DNA from: DASRDS01 sp035570055
GTDB lineage: Bacteria; Gemmatimonadota; Gemmatimonadetes; Gemmatimonadales; Gemmatimonadaceae
Assembly: GCA_035570055.1 (NCBI GenBank)
Contig: DATMLM010000073.1
Coordinates: 1 to 64,000 of the forward strand
Length of the DNA stretch: 64,000 nucleotides
Direction: 5' to 3'
Shown here: positions 9,008-17,640 of the stretch, piece after piece
How the letters are laid out: each line of letters opens with the position of its first letter
Numbering within the stretch: the stretch's first letter is position 1
Translations under genes and position numbers: made by a program
Notes under the pieces: model-generated
Database searches by the model: none
Told to the model about the DNA's origin: nothing
The model's input: only the letters and a program-made list of their open reading frames with translations

Positions 9008-10387
9008 ATGCGGTCGAGCTCGCTCCTGCTGCTCGCGCTGGCGGTCCAGGCCGGCGCACAATCCTCGCCGACGGATGCGCTCCGCCACGCGGTGCGCGAT
9101 ACCACGCTCGCCAACGGCCTGGCGGTCATCGCGATTGAAAATCACGCGGTGCCGCTCGTCACCATCGACGTCACCGTGAAGACGGGCGCGTTCACGCAGG
9201 AGGTCGGTGACGAAGGCGTCCCGCACCTCTTCGAGCATATGCTGTTCAAGAGCTATATCACCGACGACCGGCAAACCTTTCAGCAGCAGGTCGGCCAGCT
9301 CGATGCGGCCTACAACGGATCGACGAGCGAAGAAGGCGTCAACTACTGGGTGATGCTGCCGTCCGAGAGCTTCGACGATGCCATGGCGCTCCTGGCGCAA
9401 CTCGTCCGCGATCCGGTCTTCACGGATGACAATTTGAACCGCGAGCGGTTCGTCGTGCTGGACGAGTTTCATCGCGATGAATCGAATCCCATGTATATCG
9501 TCAATCGCGCCGTGGATATGCGGCTCTGGACCACGTCGTGGGGCCGCAAGAATCCGCTCGGGGAGACCGGTGCGTTGTGGAAGGCGACGCCCAAACGGCT
9601 CACGCAGATTTTCCACCAGTACTACATCCCGAACAACGCCGCGGTCGTCGTCAGCGGCGCCGTGACGCCGGAGCGGGTCTTCGCCAGCGCGCGCAACCAC
9701 TTTGGTCACTGGAAGCCCGCTCCCGATCCCTTCGCCGCCTCGCCGATGCCGCCGGTCCCGCCGCTCGCGAGGAGCAACGGCGTCGTCCTGGAGGGTGATG
9801 TCCGCGACGTGGTGTTGTTTCTCAAGTGGCAGGGGCCGAGCGTGACGGCCAACCGCGCGGACACGTATGCCGCCGATGTCCTATCGACGATTCTCGATGC
9901 GCCGGGTTCGACATTCCAACAGCACCTCGTGGACAATGGCCTCTTCTCGTCCTGTTCGATAGGCTACCAGACGCTCGCCCACACTGGGCCCATTACGCTC
10001 GTCGCCCACACCAGCATCGACAGCCTGACAACGGCGCTCAACGCCTTGTATGTCCAGCTCTCGATGCTCGGCACGGCCGATGCCTTCACGGACGAGGAGC
10101 TCGCGGACGCCCGTCAATCGCGGCAGGTCCAAGCCGCATTCGAGATGGACAACAGCACTGGCATCGCGCACACCGTGGCGTTCTGGTGGAGCGTCGCCGG
10201 GCTCGACTACTTCCTCGACTACACGGGCCACCTGCAGTCGGTCCAGCGCACGGACATCGATCGGTACGTTCAACGATACCTCACCGATCAGCCTCTCGCC
10301 GCGGGAGTGCTCGTGCCCAAGGGCAAGGGGACGACGCTCCAGCCGATCATCGCGCAATTCTTGAGCGTGTTGAGAGCCGCGCAGTGA
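9008..10387 (+). CDS. M16 family zinc peptidase, catalytic partner
   Basis: A 459-residue exported peptidase has a signal peptide of about 18 residues and the inverted zinc motif H-L-F-E-H (H73, E76, H77). The downstream acidic ligand is E153 in F-V-V-L-D-E-F-H. The second half has the usual M16 C-terminal domain. M16B enzymes often act as heterodimers of an active and an inactive subunit, and the next gene is the inactive type, overlapping by GTGA. It is probably periplasmic and degrades peptides or trims secreted proteins. Confidence 0.9.
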   Translation: MRSSSLLLLALAVQAGAQSSPTDALRHAVRDTTLANGLAVIAIENHAVPLVTIDVTVKTGAFTQEVGDEGVPHLFEHMLFKSYITDDRQTFQQQVGQLDAAYNGSTSEEGVNYWVMLPSESFDDAMALLAQLVRDPVFTDDNLNRERFVVLDEFHRDESNPMYIVNRAVDMRLWTTSWGRKNPLGETGALWKATPKRLTQIFHQYYIPNNAAVVVSGAVTPERVFASARNHFGHWKPAPDPFAASPMPPVPPLARSNGVVLEGDVRDVVLFLKWQGPSVTANRADTYAADVLSTILDAPGSTFQQHLVDNGLFSSCSIGYQTLAHTGPITLVAHTSIDSLTTALNALYVQLSMLGTADAFTDEELADARQSRQVQAAFEMDNSTGIAHTVAFWWSVAGLDYFLDYTGHLQSVQRTDIDRYVQRYLTDQPLAAGVLVPKGKGTTLQPIIAQFLSVLRAAQ

Positions 10388-11673
10388 TACTCGCCTGGCT
10401 GCTCGCCGCCTCGCTCGGCACGAAGGCGCCCGCCGACACCATGACGGCCGACTACACCGTGGGCGGCGTGCATGTCATCCAGCGTCGGACGGACGCGAAC
10501 GATGTCGTGGCGGTCGACCTGTACCTGCTCGGCGGCGCGCAGCAGCTGACCGCCGACAACGAGGGCATCGAGGCGCTCGCGCTCAAAGCCGCGCAATATG
10601 GAACGAGCACCTATCCCGGCCAGGCGTGGCGGCGAGCCATGTCCCGCACGGGGAGTGTCGTCGTCGTGGAGCCGGAGAGCGACTGGACGCTGGTTGGGTT
10701 TCGGGGAGTCGTCGAGCAGTTCGACTCCACGTGGGCGGTGTTCGCCGATCTCCTCGTTCATCCCACGCTCGACTCCTCGAGCGTCGCGGTCGCGCGGCAG
10801 CACATGACCCTCGCCGCGCGGGCGCGCGACATCTCGCCGGATGGGGCGCTCTACATGCTGGCGGATGGCGTCGCGTTCGCCGGTCATCCGTACGGGCTCG
10901 AACCGTCAGGCACCGAAACGTCGCTCGGCAAGCTGTCCCCGGCGATCGTCCAGCGGTACGCCCGCGAGCAATACATGACCTCGCGCATGTTGCTGGTCGT
11001 CGTCGGCAACGTGTCGAGGGCCGCAATCGAAGCCGCGATCGGCAAGACGCTCGGCACGCTGCCGGCGGGAGGGTACGCATGGCATCCGCCGGCGCCCGTC
11101 GCCCCGCGGCCCGCGCCATCGATCACCGTCGTGCAGCGGTCGGTGTCCACGAATTATTTGCTCGGCTACTTCCAAGGGCCGCCCGTGACGAGCCACGACT
11201 ATCTCGCGTTCGAAGTGGCGACCGAGCTGCTCGGCGCCCGGTTGTCGAACGCCATCCGGCAGCAACGGAGTCTGTCGTACGCGGCCCATTCGCCGTTCCT
11301 GGGCCGGGCCGTCGCCGCTGGCGGGATCTACGTGAGCACCCCGTTGCCGATGGAGGTCCTGCCGATCGTCCGGGCCACGCTGGACTCGATGCGAACGATG
11401 GAGATATCGTCACAGGCGCTGACCTACTTCACGCGCCAGTTCGTGACCGGGTACCTCGCGTCCAACTCATCGAACGCCGCCCAAGCCGGGTCGCTCGCCG
11501 AGGCACAGATCTATCAAGGGGACTATCACAAGGCACGCGACGCGATGAAAGCGCTGCGCAGCTTGAGTCCGATGGCGGTGCAGTTCGCCGCCCGCACGTA
11601 CATGCGGAACACGCAATTCGTCTATCTCGGCGACACCTCGCTCGTGCGCGGGATCCGCGTCAACGGGATGTGA
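10384..11673 (+). CDS. M16 family protein, non-catalytic partner
   Basis: A 429-residue protein begins at GTG 10384 within a GTGA overlap. The short signal sequence is followed by an M16 fold. Where the zinc motif should be, the sequence reads N-E-G-I-E-A-L-A-L-K-A-A, so H, E and H are replaced by A64, L67 and K68. It retains the later R/Y-containing region ('S-N-A-I-R-Q-Q-R-S-L-S-Y-A') that shapes substrate binding in inactive M16 subunits. It is most simply the structural half of a heterodimer with the upstream peptidase. Its 3' end overlaps the convergent MarR-GNAT gene by 14 bases. Confidence 0.85.
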   Translation: MILAWLLAASLGTKAPADTMTADYTVGGVHVIQRRTDANDVVAVDLYLLGGAQQLTADNEGIEALALKAAQYGTSTYPGQAWRRAMSRTGSVVVVEPESDWTLVGFRGVVEQFDSTWAVFADLLVHPTLDSSSVAVARQHMTLAARARDISPDGALYMLADGVAFAGHPYGLEPSGTETSLGKLSPAIVQRYAREQYMTSRMLLVVVGNVSRAAIEAAIGKTLGTLPAGGYAWHPPAPVAPRPAPSITVVQRSVSTNYLLGYFQGPPVTSHDYLAFEVATELLGARLSNAIRQQRSLSYAAHSPFLGRAVAAGGIYVSTPLPMEVLPIVRATLDSMRTMEISSQALTYFTRQFVTGYLASNSSNAAQAGSLAEAQIYQGDYHKARDAMKALRSLSPMAVQFAARTYMRNTQFVYLGDTSLVRGIRVNGM

Positions 11674-12598
11674 GCGTCTCGAGGCTCAACTCCCAGGTCT
11701 GCGCGACGAGCTTCGGTCCGAATCGCTCGTTCGGTTCCTCCTCGACCAGCTCGAACCCTTCGCTCTCGTAGATCCGCCGCGCGGATGTCAGGACGTCGTT
11801 CGTCCAGAGACGAATCTTTTTATACCCGACCTGGCGCGCGAACCGAATGCATTCGCGCACGAGGCGTCGCCCCAAGCCCGCGCCGCGCGCGGACGCCTCG
11901 ACCTGGAGGAGTCGCAGTTGGGCGATGGTCGGGGAGTGAGACACGAGGAAGACGAAGCCCACGATCTCACCATCCGGTCGCTCGGCGATCCAGCAGCGCT
12001 CGCGCTTCGGGTCATACTCGCGCAAGAATTTGGCGACGATGTCCGCGGCCAACGCCTCTGACAGATCGTTCCATCCGTACTCCTGCGAGTACATCGCGCC
12101 GTGACGATGCACGACCCAACCCATGTCACCGGGGCGCGGGGGGCGCAGAATATAGGTCGGCACCACGGATTCCAGCGGCGCACCCAATATTTCGGCGATC
12201 GTCCGCATCGCCTCGACGAGCCGGCGCTGGTGTGGAACCGGCAAGGCGTCGAGCATCGCGCCGGTCTCGCGCTCTTGTCGTTCCTCGAGTCCGGCGACCT
12301 CGGTCTTCCCCTTGCGGGTGAGCTGGAGCAAGCTCTGTCGGGCGTCCGACGGCGAAGGAATCTTGGCGACGATGCCCGCGTGCTCGAAGCGGCGGATGAC
12401 CCGGCTCAAGTAGCCGAGATCGAGGCCGAGGGCTTTGCCGATCTCGGTGGCCGTGGGGCGGGTGCGATGCGCGATCTCGTACAGCACGCGCATCTCGCCG
12501 AGGGAGTACGCGCTGCCGAGAAAGGCCTCGTTGAGGAGGCCGATCTGGCGCGTATACATTCGGTTGAACCGCCGAACGGTCGCGACGCGCTCCGTCAT
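11660..12598 (-). CDS. MarR-type regulator fused to GNAT acetyltransferase
   Basis: A 312-residue protein has two domains. Residues 1-140 form a MarR winged helix ('Y-S-L-G-E-M-R-V-L-Y-E-I', 'L-G-L-D-L-G-Y-L-S-R-V-I-R-R-F-E', 'S-D-A-R-Q'). Residues 155-310 form a GNAT domain with the acetyl-CoA loop in 'A-R-G-A-G-L-G-R-R-L-V-R-E-C'. Such fusions are a known family of bifunctional regulators. ATG 12598 was chosen: the neighbouring divergent gene starts at 12606 and the promoter-like TTGACA box lies just upstream. ATG 12637 would add 13 residues but overlap the neighbour. The acetylated substrate is unknown. Confidence 0.85.
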   Translation of the reverse strand: MTERVATVRRFNRMYTRQIGLLNEAFLGSAYSLGEMRVLYEIAHRTRPTATEIGKALGLDLGYLSRVIRRFEHAGIVAKIPSPSDARQSLLQLTRKGKTEVAGLEERQERETGAMLDALPVPHQRRLVEAMRTIAEILGAPLESVVPTYILRPPRPGDMGWVVHRHGAMYSQEYGWNDLSEALAADIVAKFLREYDPKRERCWIAERPDGEIVGFVFLVSHSPTIAQLRLLQVEASARGAGLGRRLVRECIRFARQVGYKKIRLWTNDVLTSARRIYESEGFELVEEEPNERFGPKLVAQTWELSLETLTSR

Positions 12599-12604
12599 GA
12601 GACC

Positions 12605-12633
12605 AATGTCAATTAAATGCTTGCTTTTGTCAA
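12605..12633 (-). promoter_or_regulatory. Candidate promoter/operator of the MarR-GNAT gene
   Basis: Reading the minus strand, TTGACA (12633-12628), a 17-base spacer and GACATT (12610-12605) end 6 bases before the ATG at 12598. The -10 box is weak. TTGACA occurs again at 12612-12607, exactly 21 bases on, giving a two-turn direct repeat that could bind a MarR dimer. The element lies within the first codons of the divergent serine hydrolase gene, so it could control both genes. Confidence 0.4.
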
Positions 12634-14237
12634 CCATCTGGGCGGCGCCACTCTGTGCCCAGATCGATACGGCGCGCGTGGACGCGATATTCGCTCGGTT
12701 TTCCGGGCGGAACCCCGGCTGCGCGCTCAACCTGATCGCGAATGGGCAGTCGGTCTACGAGAAAGGCTACGGCTACGCCTCGCTCGAGCTCGATGTGCCG
12801 ATCACGCCTCAAACCGTGTTCGACCTGGGCTCCGTCTCGAAGCAATTCACGGCGATGAGCATCCTGCTGCTCGCGCAGGACAACAAGCTCACGCTCGATG
12901 ATGACATTCGAAAGTACGTTCCCGAGCTACCGGATCTCGGGCCCATCTCGCTGCGGCAGCTCATGCACCACACGAGCGGGTGGCGCGACTACACCGACCT
13001 CATGGCGCTCGCCGGTTGGGATGAGCGCGACCATACCACGGACCAGGACGCGATCGACATCCTGAAGCGCCAACGTGCGCTCAACTTTCCACCCGGCTCG
13101 ACGTTTCGCTACAGCAACACGGGCTACTTCTTGATGTCGCTGGTCGTCAAGCGCGTCACGGGGAAATCGCTGCGCCAATTCGCGGCCGAGCGAATCTTCG
13201 GACCGCTCGGCATGTCCGATACGCAATTTCTCGACGATACGCGGCAGATCGTGCCGGGGCGCGCGACCGCGTATACCCGCGGCTTTGCCGGCTGGTGGCA
13301 GGTCGAGATGTCGAATTGGGATCAAGTCGGCGATGGGGCCGTGCAGACGACCGTGGAGGATCTCGCCAGGTGGGACGCGAATTTTTACACGCCGACCGTG
13401 GGGGGTCCGCGGATCGTCGAGGTGATGGCGACGCCCGGCTTGGGTCACTACGGATTCGGGCTGTGGCGCGACGAGTATCGCCACGAGCCCGTCGTCTGGC
13501 ATACGGGCGCGTGGGCTGGGTATCGCGCGGTGCTCATGCGATTTCCCGCGCGTCACCAGTCGATCATCGCGCTGTGCAATGCCTCCGATGCGCACACCTA
13601 TCAGCTGGCCACGCGCCTCGCCAATCTCCTGATTCCCGATACGAGCGCGGTCACCACGTATCCGCCTGTGCGTGTCCAGGGCGCGACGGGCCTCTACTCG
13701 AGCGACGGCGAGGGCGATATCCTCGATGTCACCCAGTACGGCGACAGTGTTGTCATCGAAAACGCCGAGTCGCGCCACGCGCTGGTGCCATTCGCCAACG
13801 GCCGGTTGCGCGATACGACCGATGGCTCGACCTACGCGTTCGAGAAAGATCGCGTCATCGTGGAATCCTCTGGCGACGTGCCCGATACCATGCGGCGTGT
13901 TATTCCCGAGGATGACACGCAGCGAACGGGATACGACGGCATATACCGGAGCGACGAGCTCGGACAGACGTGGACGGTCCGCGTTCTCGTGATCCCGGGG
14001 ACGGCCCGCGGGTTCGAGGGGCAGGCAAGGGTCCACGGCCTCGAGATTCATCGTCCCCGCGGCGAGGATCTCGTGCTTCGGCCGCTCTATCGGGACGGGT
14101 TCTTGACGCTCGATGGCACGCCCGTGCATTTCCTCCGCGACGCGTCGGGCCAGATCACGGCGCTCAGCATCACGACGAGCGGGGTCCACGATCTCCGATT
14201 CTCACGAGATCGTCATGTGACCCTCAGGACGCCCTAA
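12606..14237 (+). CDS. Serine hydrolase of the beta-lactamase class C / esterase family
   Basis: A 543-residue exported protein has a signal peptide ending near A-Q-I (residues 18-20). The catalytic S76-x-x-K79 is in G-S-V-S-K-Q-F-T, the second motif Y169-S-N171 in F-R-Y-S-N-T-G-Y, and the third-motif-like H-T-G in V-W-H-T-G-A-W. After the 350-residue catalytic domain comes a C-terminal beta-rich extension of about 180 residues of the type seen in these penicillin-binding-protein-like hydrolases. It is probably a peptidase or esterase rather than a true antibiotic resistance enzyme. ATG 12597 is an alternative start. The gene is divergent from, and only 7 bases away from, the MarR-GNAT gene. 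Confidence 0.85.
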   Translation: MSIKCLLLSTIWAAPLCAQIDTARVDAIFARFSGRNPGCALNLIANGQSVYEKGYGYASLELDVPITPQTVFDLGSVSKQFTAMSILLLAQDNKLTLDDDIRKYVPELPDLGPISLRQLMHHTSGWRDYTDLMALAGWDERDHTTDQDAIDILKRQRALNFPPGSTFRYSNTGYFLMSLVVKRVTGKSLRQFAAERIFGPLGMSDTQFLDDTRQIVPGRATAYTRGFAGWWQVEMSNWDQVGDGAVQTTVEDLARWDANFYTPTVGGPRIVEVMATPGLGHYGFGLWRDEYRHEPVVWHTGAWAGYRAVLMRFPARHQSIIALCNASDAHTYQLATRLANLLIPDTSAVTTYPPVRVQGATGLYSSDGEGDILDVTQYGDSVVIENAESRHALVPFANGRLRDTTDGSTYAFEKDRVIVESSGDVPDTMRRVIPEDDTQRTGYDGIYRSDELGQTWTVRVLVIPGTARGFEGQARVHGLEIHRPRGEDLVLRPLYRDGFLTLDGTPVHFLRDASGQITALSITTSGVHDLRFSRDRHVTLRTP

Positions 14238-14249
14238 CTCAGGGGTCCT
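14226..14249. terminator. Hairpin at the end of the serine hydrolase gene
   Basis: The arms AGGAC + CCC and GGG + GTCCT form an 8-pair stem with one bulged G and a 7-base loop that contains the hydrolase stop codon. There is no T run after it, so it is not a classical intrinsic terminator. It may mark a 3' end or protect the mRNA. Confidence 0.3.
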
Positions 14250-14261
14250 ATCGTAGCACCC

Positions 14262-14543
14262 ATGGACGTCTCCCCGCTCGTCGACATTTTGCTGGTGCTC
14301 GGAATGGCGTTCGGGATACTTGCGTATCCGTACGCCCACCGATTCACCATCGACGCGCAGGTTGGTCCTCCACCGGTGATGGATGGACTGGTCGACCGTC
14401 ATCCTGTTGATGCAGCCATGCTTCGAGGTCGTCCGGTCATCGTGGAGGCGGACTCTGGCGTCGTGTACCAGGATGTCGTCCACGCCGTCGATATCGCCGT
14501 CGGGCCGGGGCGCGAGTGGTGCAGCTGGACCCTTAAGCGCTAG
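14262..14543 (+). CDS. Short ExbD/TolR-like protein
   Basis: A 93-residue protein starts with the ExbD/TolR hallmark 'V-S-P-L-V-D-I-L-L-V-L', in which the intramembrane Asp carries protons in the TonB and Tol systems. The C-terminal half ('V-I-V-E-A-D-S-G-V-V-Y-Q-D-V-V-H-A-V-D') fits the periplasmic ExbD domain. ExbD proteins are usually about 130-140 residues, so roughly 40 residues of the middle are missing. No exbB or tonB is nearby. It may be a shortened functional variant or a decaying copy. The assignment is from motif recognition only. Confidence 0.55.
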   Translation: MDVSPLVDILLVLGMAFGILAYPYAHRFTIDAQVGPPPVMDGLVDRHPVDAAMLRGRPVIVEADSGVVYQDVVHAVDIAVGPGREWCSWTLKR

Positions 14544-14573
14544 GATTCTACGACTCATTCCCGGGAGGCGTGG

Positions 14574-15437
14574 ATGCGCGGTCGTACGTGGTCGCTGACG
14601 CTCGTGTTGTTACCGGCGACGGTGTGGTCCCAGGCTCAACCCAAACGCCTCGCGACGGTCGACAGCCTGAAGAGTCCGGAAGCGCTCAGCTATGACGCGG
14701 CCGTGGACGCGTATTTCATTAGCAACATGAACAAACGCGACGGACACGGATTTGTCACGCGTGTCCGTGGCAAGGACGGCGTCGTCGACAGCCTGCATTT
14801 CATCACGGGCTTGAACGCCCCGATGGGCTCCCGCATCAAGGGCGACACGCTCTGGCTGGTCGACCTCACCGCCCTCAAGGGTTTCGATGTGCACTCGGGT
14901 GCGCTGCTCGCGACGATCGACCTCTCGTCCGTACAACCGGTATTTCTCAACGATATGGCGATTGGCCCGGACGATGACTTCTACGTGACCGACACGGGCT
15001 ACGACATCAAGAACGACAAGCACACCGGCCCCGACCGTATCTATCACATCGCGCGGAACCGAAAGGTGTCCGTCGTGCTCGAGACACCGGCACTCGACCA
15101 GCCCGATGGGATCGACTGGGATCCACGACAGCAGCGGCTCGTGCTCGCGCCGATCGGTGGTGACTCGGTCCAGGAGCTGCGACCGGGCGCGAAGGCGCCA
15201 ACGGATATCGCGCCGGGCGCCGGCCGCTACGATGGCATCGAGGTCGAGAAGGACGGCACGATCTTGATCACGAGTTGGAACGATTCGAGCGTGATGTCGC
15301 TACGTGGTCACGAGCTCGTGCGGCGTATCGGCAAGCTCGCCGCACCAGTCGCGGATGTTAGTATGGACGCTCGCCGGCACCAGGTCGGCATCGTCTCTCT
15401 CGTCGCTAACCGGTTCGAGCTCTGGACTCTCCCATGA
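14574..15437 (+). CDS. SMP-30/gluconolactonase-like beta-propeller, exported
   Basis: A 287-residue protein is preceded by a clear GGGAGG ribosome site 5 bases before ATG 14574. It has a signal peptide of about 20 residues ending in S-Q-A-Q. The rest carries short propeller blades with motifs such as 'F-L-N-D-M-A-I-G-P-D-D-D-F-Y-V-T-D', 'Q-P-D-G-I-D-W-D' and 'Y-D-G-I-E-V-E-K-D-G', like SMP-30 lactonases. It overlaps the PQQ sugar dehydrogenase gene by ATGA, so lactone handling after sugar oxidation is a reasonable guess, not shown. Confidence 0.7.
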   Translation: MRGRTWSLTLVLLPATVWSQAQPKRLATVDSLKSPEALSYDAAVDAYFISNMNKRDGHGFVTRVRGKDGVVDSLHFITGLNAPMGSRIKGDTLWLVDLTALKGFDVHSGALLATIDLSSVQPVFLNDMAIGPDDDFYVTDTGYDIKNDKHTGPDRIYHIARNRKVSVVLETPALDQPDGIDWDPRQQRLVLAPIGGDSVQELRPGAKAPTDIAPGAGRYDGIEVEKDGTILITSWNDSSVMSLRGHELVRRIGKLAAPVADVSMDARRHQVGIVSLVANRFELWTLP

Positions 15438-16750
15438 CGAAATATCTCCCTCTTCTTCTCGCGCTGGCGCTCGCCTGCACCAAGCAGCCCGAACAAAAGG
15501 CCGCCACGAACGGACCTCCGGAGGGGCAATGCCCGGGCGATAACGGTGGCATCACATTGCCCGCGGGCTTCTGCGCGACCGTGTTCGCCGACACCGTCGG
15601 CCACGCGCGCGACATTGTCGTCGCCACCAATGGCGACGTGTACGTCAACACGTGGAGTGGCGAATACTATCCGTTGAAGGGACCACCCGCGGGCGGATTC
15701 CTTATCGCGATGCGCGACACGAAGCACACGGGCAAGGCCGACTCGATCGTTCGCTTTGGCCCGACGCCGGCGACCAAGGGAACCGGTGGCACCGGCATCG
15801 CGCTCTACAAGGGCTATCTCTACGCGGAAGCCGGGCCGACCATCGTGCGGTACAAGTTGCCGGCCGGGCAACTCGTGCCGGACACGACGAGTGTCGAGGT
15901 GATCGTCTCCGACATGCCGATCGACGGCGATCATCCGATGCACCCGTTCGTGATCGACACGAGCGGCGCGTTGTACACCGACGTCGGGTCAGCGTCGAAC
16001 TCGTGCCAGCTCAAGAATCGCACGCTGAATTCGCCGGGCCACAAGCCCTGCACGGAGCTCGAGCGTCGCGCGGGCGTCTGGAAGTTCGACGCCAACAAGC
16101 CGAACCAGCGCTTCTCGCCCAGCGCGAGGTACGTGACCGGTCTCCGCAACGGCGTTGGGATCGCGATCGCGTCCGATGGGTCGGTGTGGTCGACACAACA
16201 CGGTCGCGATCAGCTCGGCGAGAACTTCCCCAAGCTCTACACGCTCGTGCAGAGCTCGGACTTACCCGCCGAAGAGCTGATGCATCTCACGGCTCATGCC
16301 GACTTCGGCTGGCCAGAGTGCTACTACGATCAGAACCAAAAGAAGCTCGTGCTCGCGCCGGAGTACGGCGGCGACGGCGGCAAAGCGGTCGGCGTCTGCG
16401 CGAAGAAAGTCGCGCCGGATGTGGCGTTCCCGGGCCATTGGGCGCCGGACGGCCTCGTGTTCTACTCGGGCACGATGTTCCCGGCCCACTATCAATCGGG
16501 CGCGTTCATCGCCTTCCACGGATCGTGGGATCGCCCGATCGGGGGCCAGCAAGGCTACAAGATCGTGTTCCAGCCGTTCGCGAACGGCACGCCCTCAGCC
16601 CCATACGAGACGTTCGCGGATGGATTTGCCGGCGCCATCGTGTCGCCCGACAAGGCCGCTCACCGGCCCGTCGGCCTGGCCGTCGCGCCCGATGGATCGC
16701 TCTTCATGACGGAAGACTGGAACGGTCGCATCTGGCGAGTGACGCACTAG
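15434..16750 (+). CDS. PQQ-dependent sugar dehydrogenase (GSDH/sorbosone dehydrogenase family)
   Basis: A 438-residue lipoprotein (A-L-A-C near residue 15) matches the six-bladed GSDH/sorbosone dehydrogenase family: 'A-R-D-I-V-V-A-T-N-G-D-V-Y-V-N', 'G-L-R-N-G-V-G-I-A-I', 'H-G-R-D-Q-L-G-E-N' and 'D-F-G-W-P-E-C-Y'. These enzymes oxidise aldoses in the periplasm using PQQ. It is coupled to the SMP-30-like gene upstream. Directly convergent is a dihaem cytochrome c that could accept its electrons. The exact sugar is unknown, and PQQ synthesis genes are not in the window. Confidence 0.85.
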   Translation: MTKYLPLLLALALACTKQPEQKAATNGPPEGQCPGDNGGITLPAGFCATVFADTVGHARDIVVATNGDVYVNTWSGEYYPLKGPPAGGFLIAMRDTKHTGKADSIVRFGPTPATKGTGGTGIALYKGYLYAEAGPTIVRYKLPAGQLVPDTTSVEVIVSDMPIDGDHPMHPFVIDTSGALYTDVGSASNSCQLKNRTLNSPGHKPCTELERRAGVWKFDANKPNQRFSPSARYVTGLRNGVGIAIASDGSVWSTQHGRDQLGENFPKLYTLVQSSDLPAEELMHLTAHADFGWPECYYDQNQKKLVLAPEYGGDGGKAVGVCAKKVAPDVAFPGHWAPDGLVFYSGTMFPAHYQSGAFIAFHGSWDRPIGGQQGYKIVFQPFANGTPSAPYETFADGFAGAIVSPDKAAHRPVGLAVAPDGSLFMTEDWNGRIWRVTH

Positions 16751-17625
16751 CGATTGCCAAAGGGACGCGCGGGGACGGTGCGCAAGTACGTATACAGCGC
16801 ACCGATCTCCGTGTCGCTCATGAGACGAAATTCGCGCCACGGCATGAACGTGTCGATCGGCGTTCCACCCGGCCGCACGCCTTGTCTCAGAGCGCGGGCG
16901 AACAGCGAATCGTTGTACGCGCCGAGGCCAGCCGGCGTGAGGTTGGATGCGATTCTCTTGTTCGGCCCCATGTTCGGGATGAGGCCCCCGGATAACCCTG
17001 GGCCGTGACACTCCACGCATCCCCCGACTTTCGTCAGGTATAGCCCGTACTCGGTGTTCGCCGCGACCGCTGGCGCCTTCGCGAGTGGCGTGGGGAGATC
17101 TGCCGCCAACTCCGCCGACCGGATCTTGGCGACGCCGAACGCCGTGAGCACGCGTCCGATGGGCCCGATGGCTGGCGCCGGCGCCACTCGGTCTACTGGT
17201 GGCGCCGCGCGAATCGCCGCGATCACTTCCTCGAGATCATCGTCGGCGACCGCGCCGAATACCTCCGACGGCATGATCAACAGCGATCGGCCACCCGGCA
17301 GATAGCCATGACGGATCGCCGCCTCGAAATCGGCATCGCTGAACGTCTGCGCGGCGCCGCCTCGGCCAGAGGTAAGGTTCGGGGCCCAGAGGCGCATGAA
17401 CGGCATGCCATCGATGAACAGCCGGCCGCCATAGTCGGGGCCATGGCAGCCCGAGCACATCATCGACGCGAGATGCTGGCCGTGCGCGATGCGCACGGGG
17501 TCAGTCGCCGCGTGAGTCGACGTGTGCGGCGATGTATAGCGATGGCCGAGAACGGCTACGCTCCGCGCGTAGATCGCGAGCGCTATGACGACGATGCTGC
17601 CGACAACAATTCCAACGATGCGCAC
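16747..17625 (-). CDS. Membrane-anchored dihaem cytochrome c
   Basis: A 292-residue protein has an N-terminal membrane anchor (about residues 2-22) and two haem sites: C-S-G-C-H near residue 60 and C-V-E-C-H near residue 205. Each is followed by Met-containing segments able to supply the sixth ligand (M-P-F-M; N-M-G-P). Dihaem proteins of this kind pass electrons from periplasmic dehydrogenases to the respiratory chain. Its stop overlaps that of the PQQ sugar dehydrogenase by 4 bases on the opposite strand. GTG 17625 is the start; the -10 element is only 6 bases away. Confidence 0.85.
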   Translation of the reverse strand: MRIVGIVVGSIVVIALAIYARSVAVLGHRYTSPHTSTHAATDPVRIAHGQHLASMMCSGCHGPDYGGRLFIDGMPFMRLWAPNLTSGRGGAAQTFSDADFEAAIRHGYLPGGRSLLIMPSEVFGAVADDDLEEVIAAIRAAPPVDRVAPAPAIGPIGRVLTAFGVAKIRSAELAADLPTPLAKAPAVAANTEYGLYLTKVGGCVECHGPGLSGGLIPNMGPNKRIASNLTPAGLGAYNDSLFARALRQGVRPGGTPIDTFMPWREFRLMSDTEIGALYTYLRTVPARPFGNR

Positions 17626-17631
17626 GCGCCT

Positions 17632-17637
17632 AATATA
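17632..17637 (-). promoter_or_regulatory. Extended -10 element of the cytochrome gene
   Basis: On the minus strand TGCTATATT forms an extended -10 motif (TGn + TATATT) in the 15-base gap between the SRPBCC gene and the cytochrome gene. Six bases separate it from GTG 17625, so the mRNA would be leaderless or nearly so. No good -35 box is seen, which is usual for extended -10 promoters. Confidence 0.5.
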
Positions 17638-17640
17638 GCA

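Noticed and set aside
12927..14189. 420-codon minus-strand frame over the serine hydrolase
   Set aside because: Same reason: the plus strand has the S-x-x-K, Y-S-N and H-T-G motifs.
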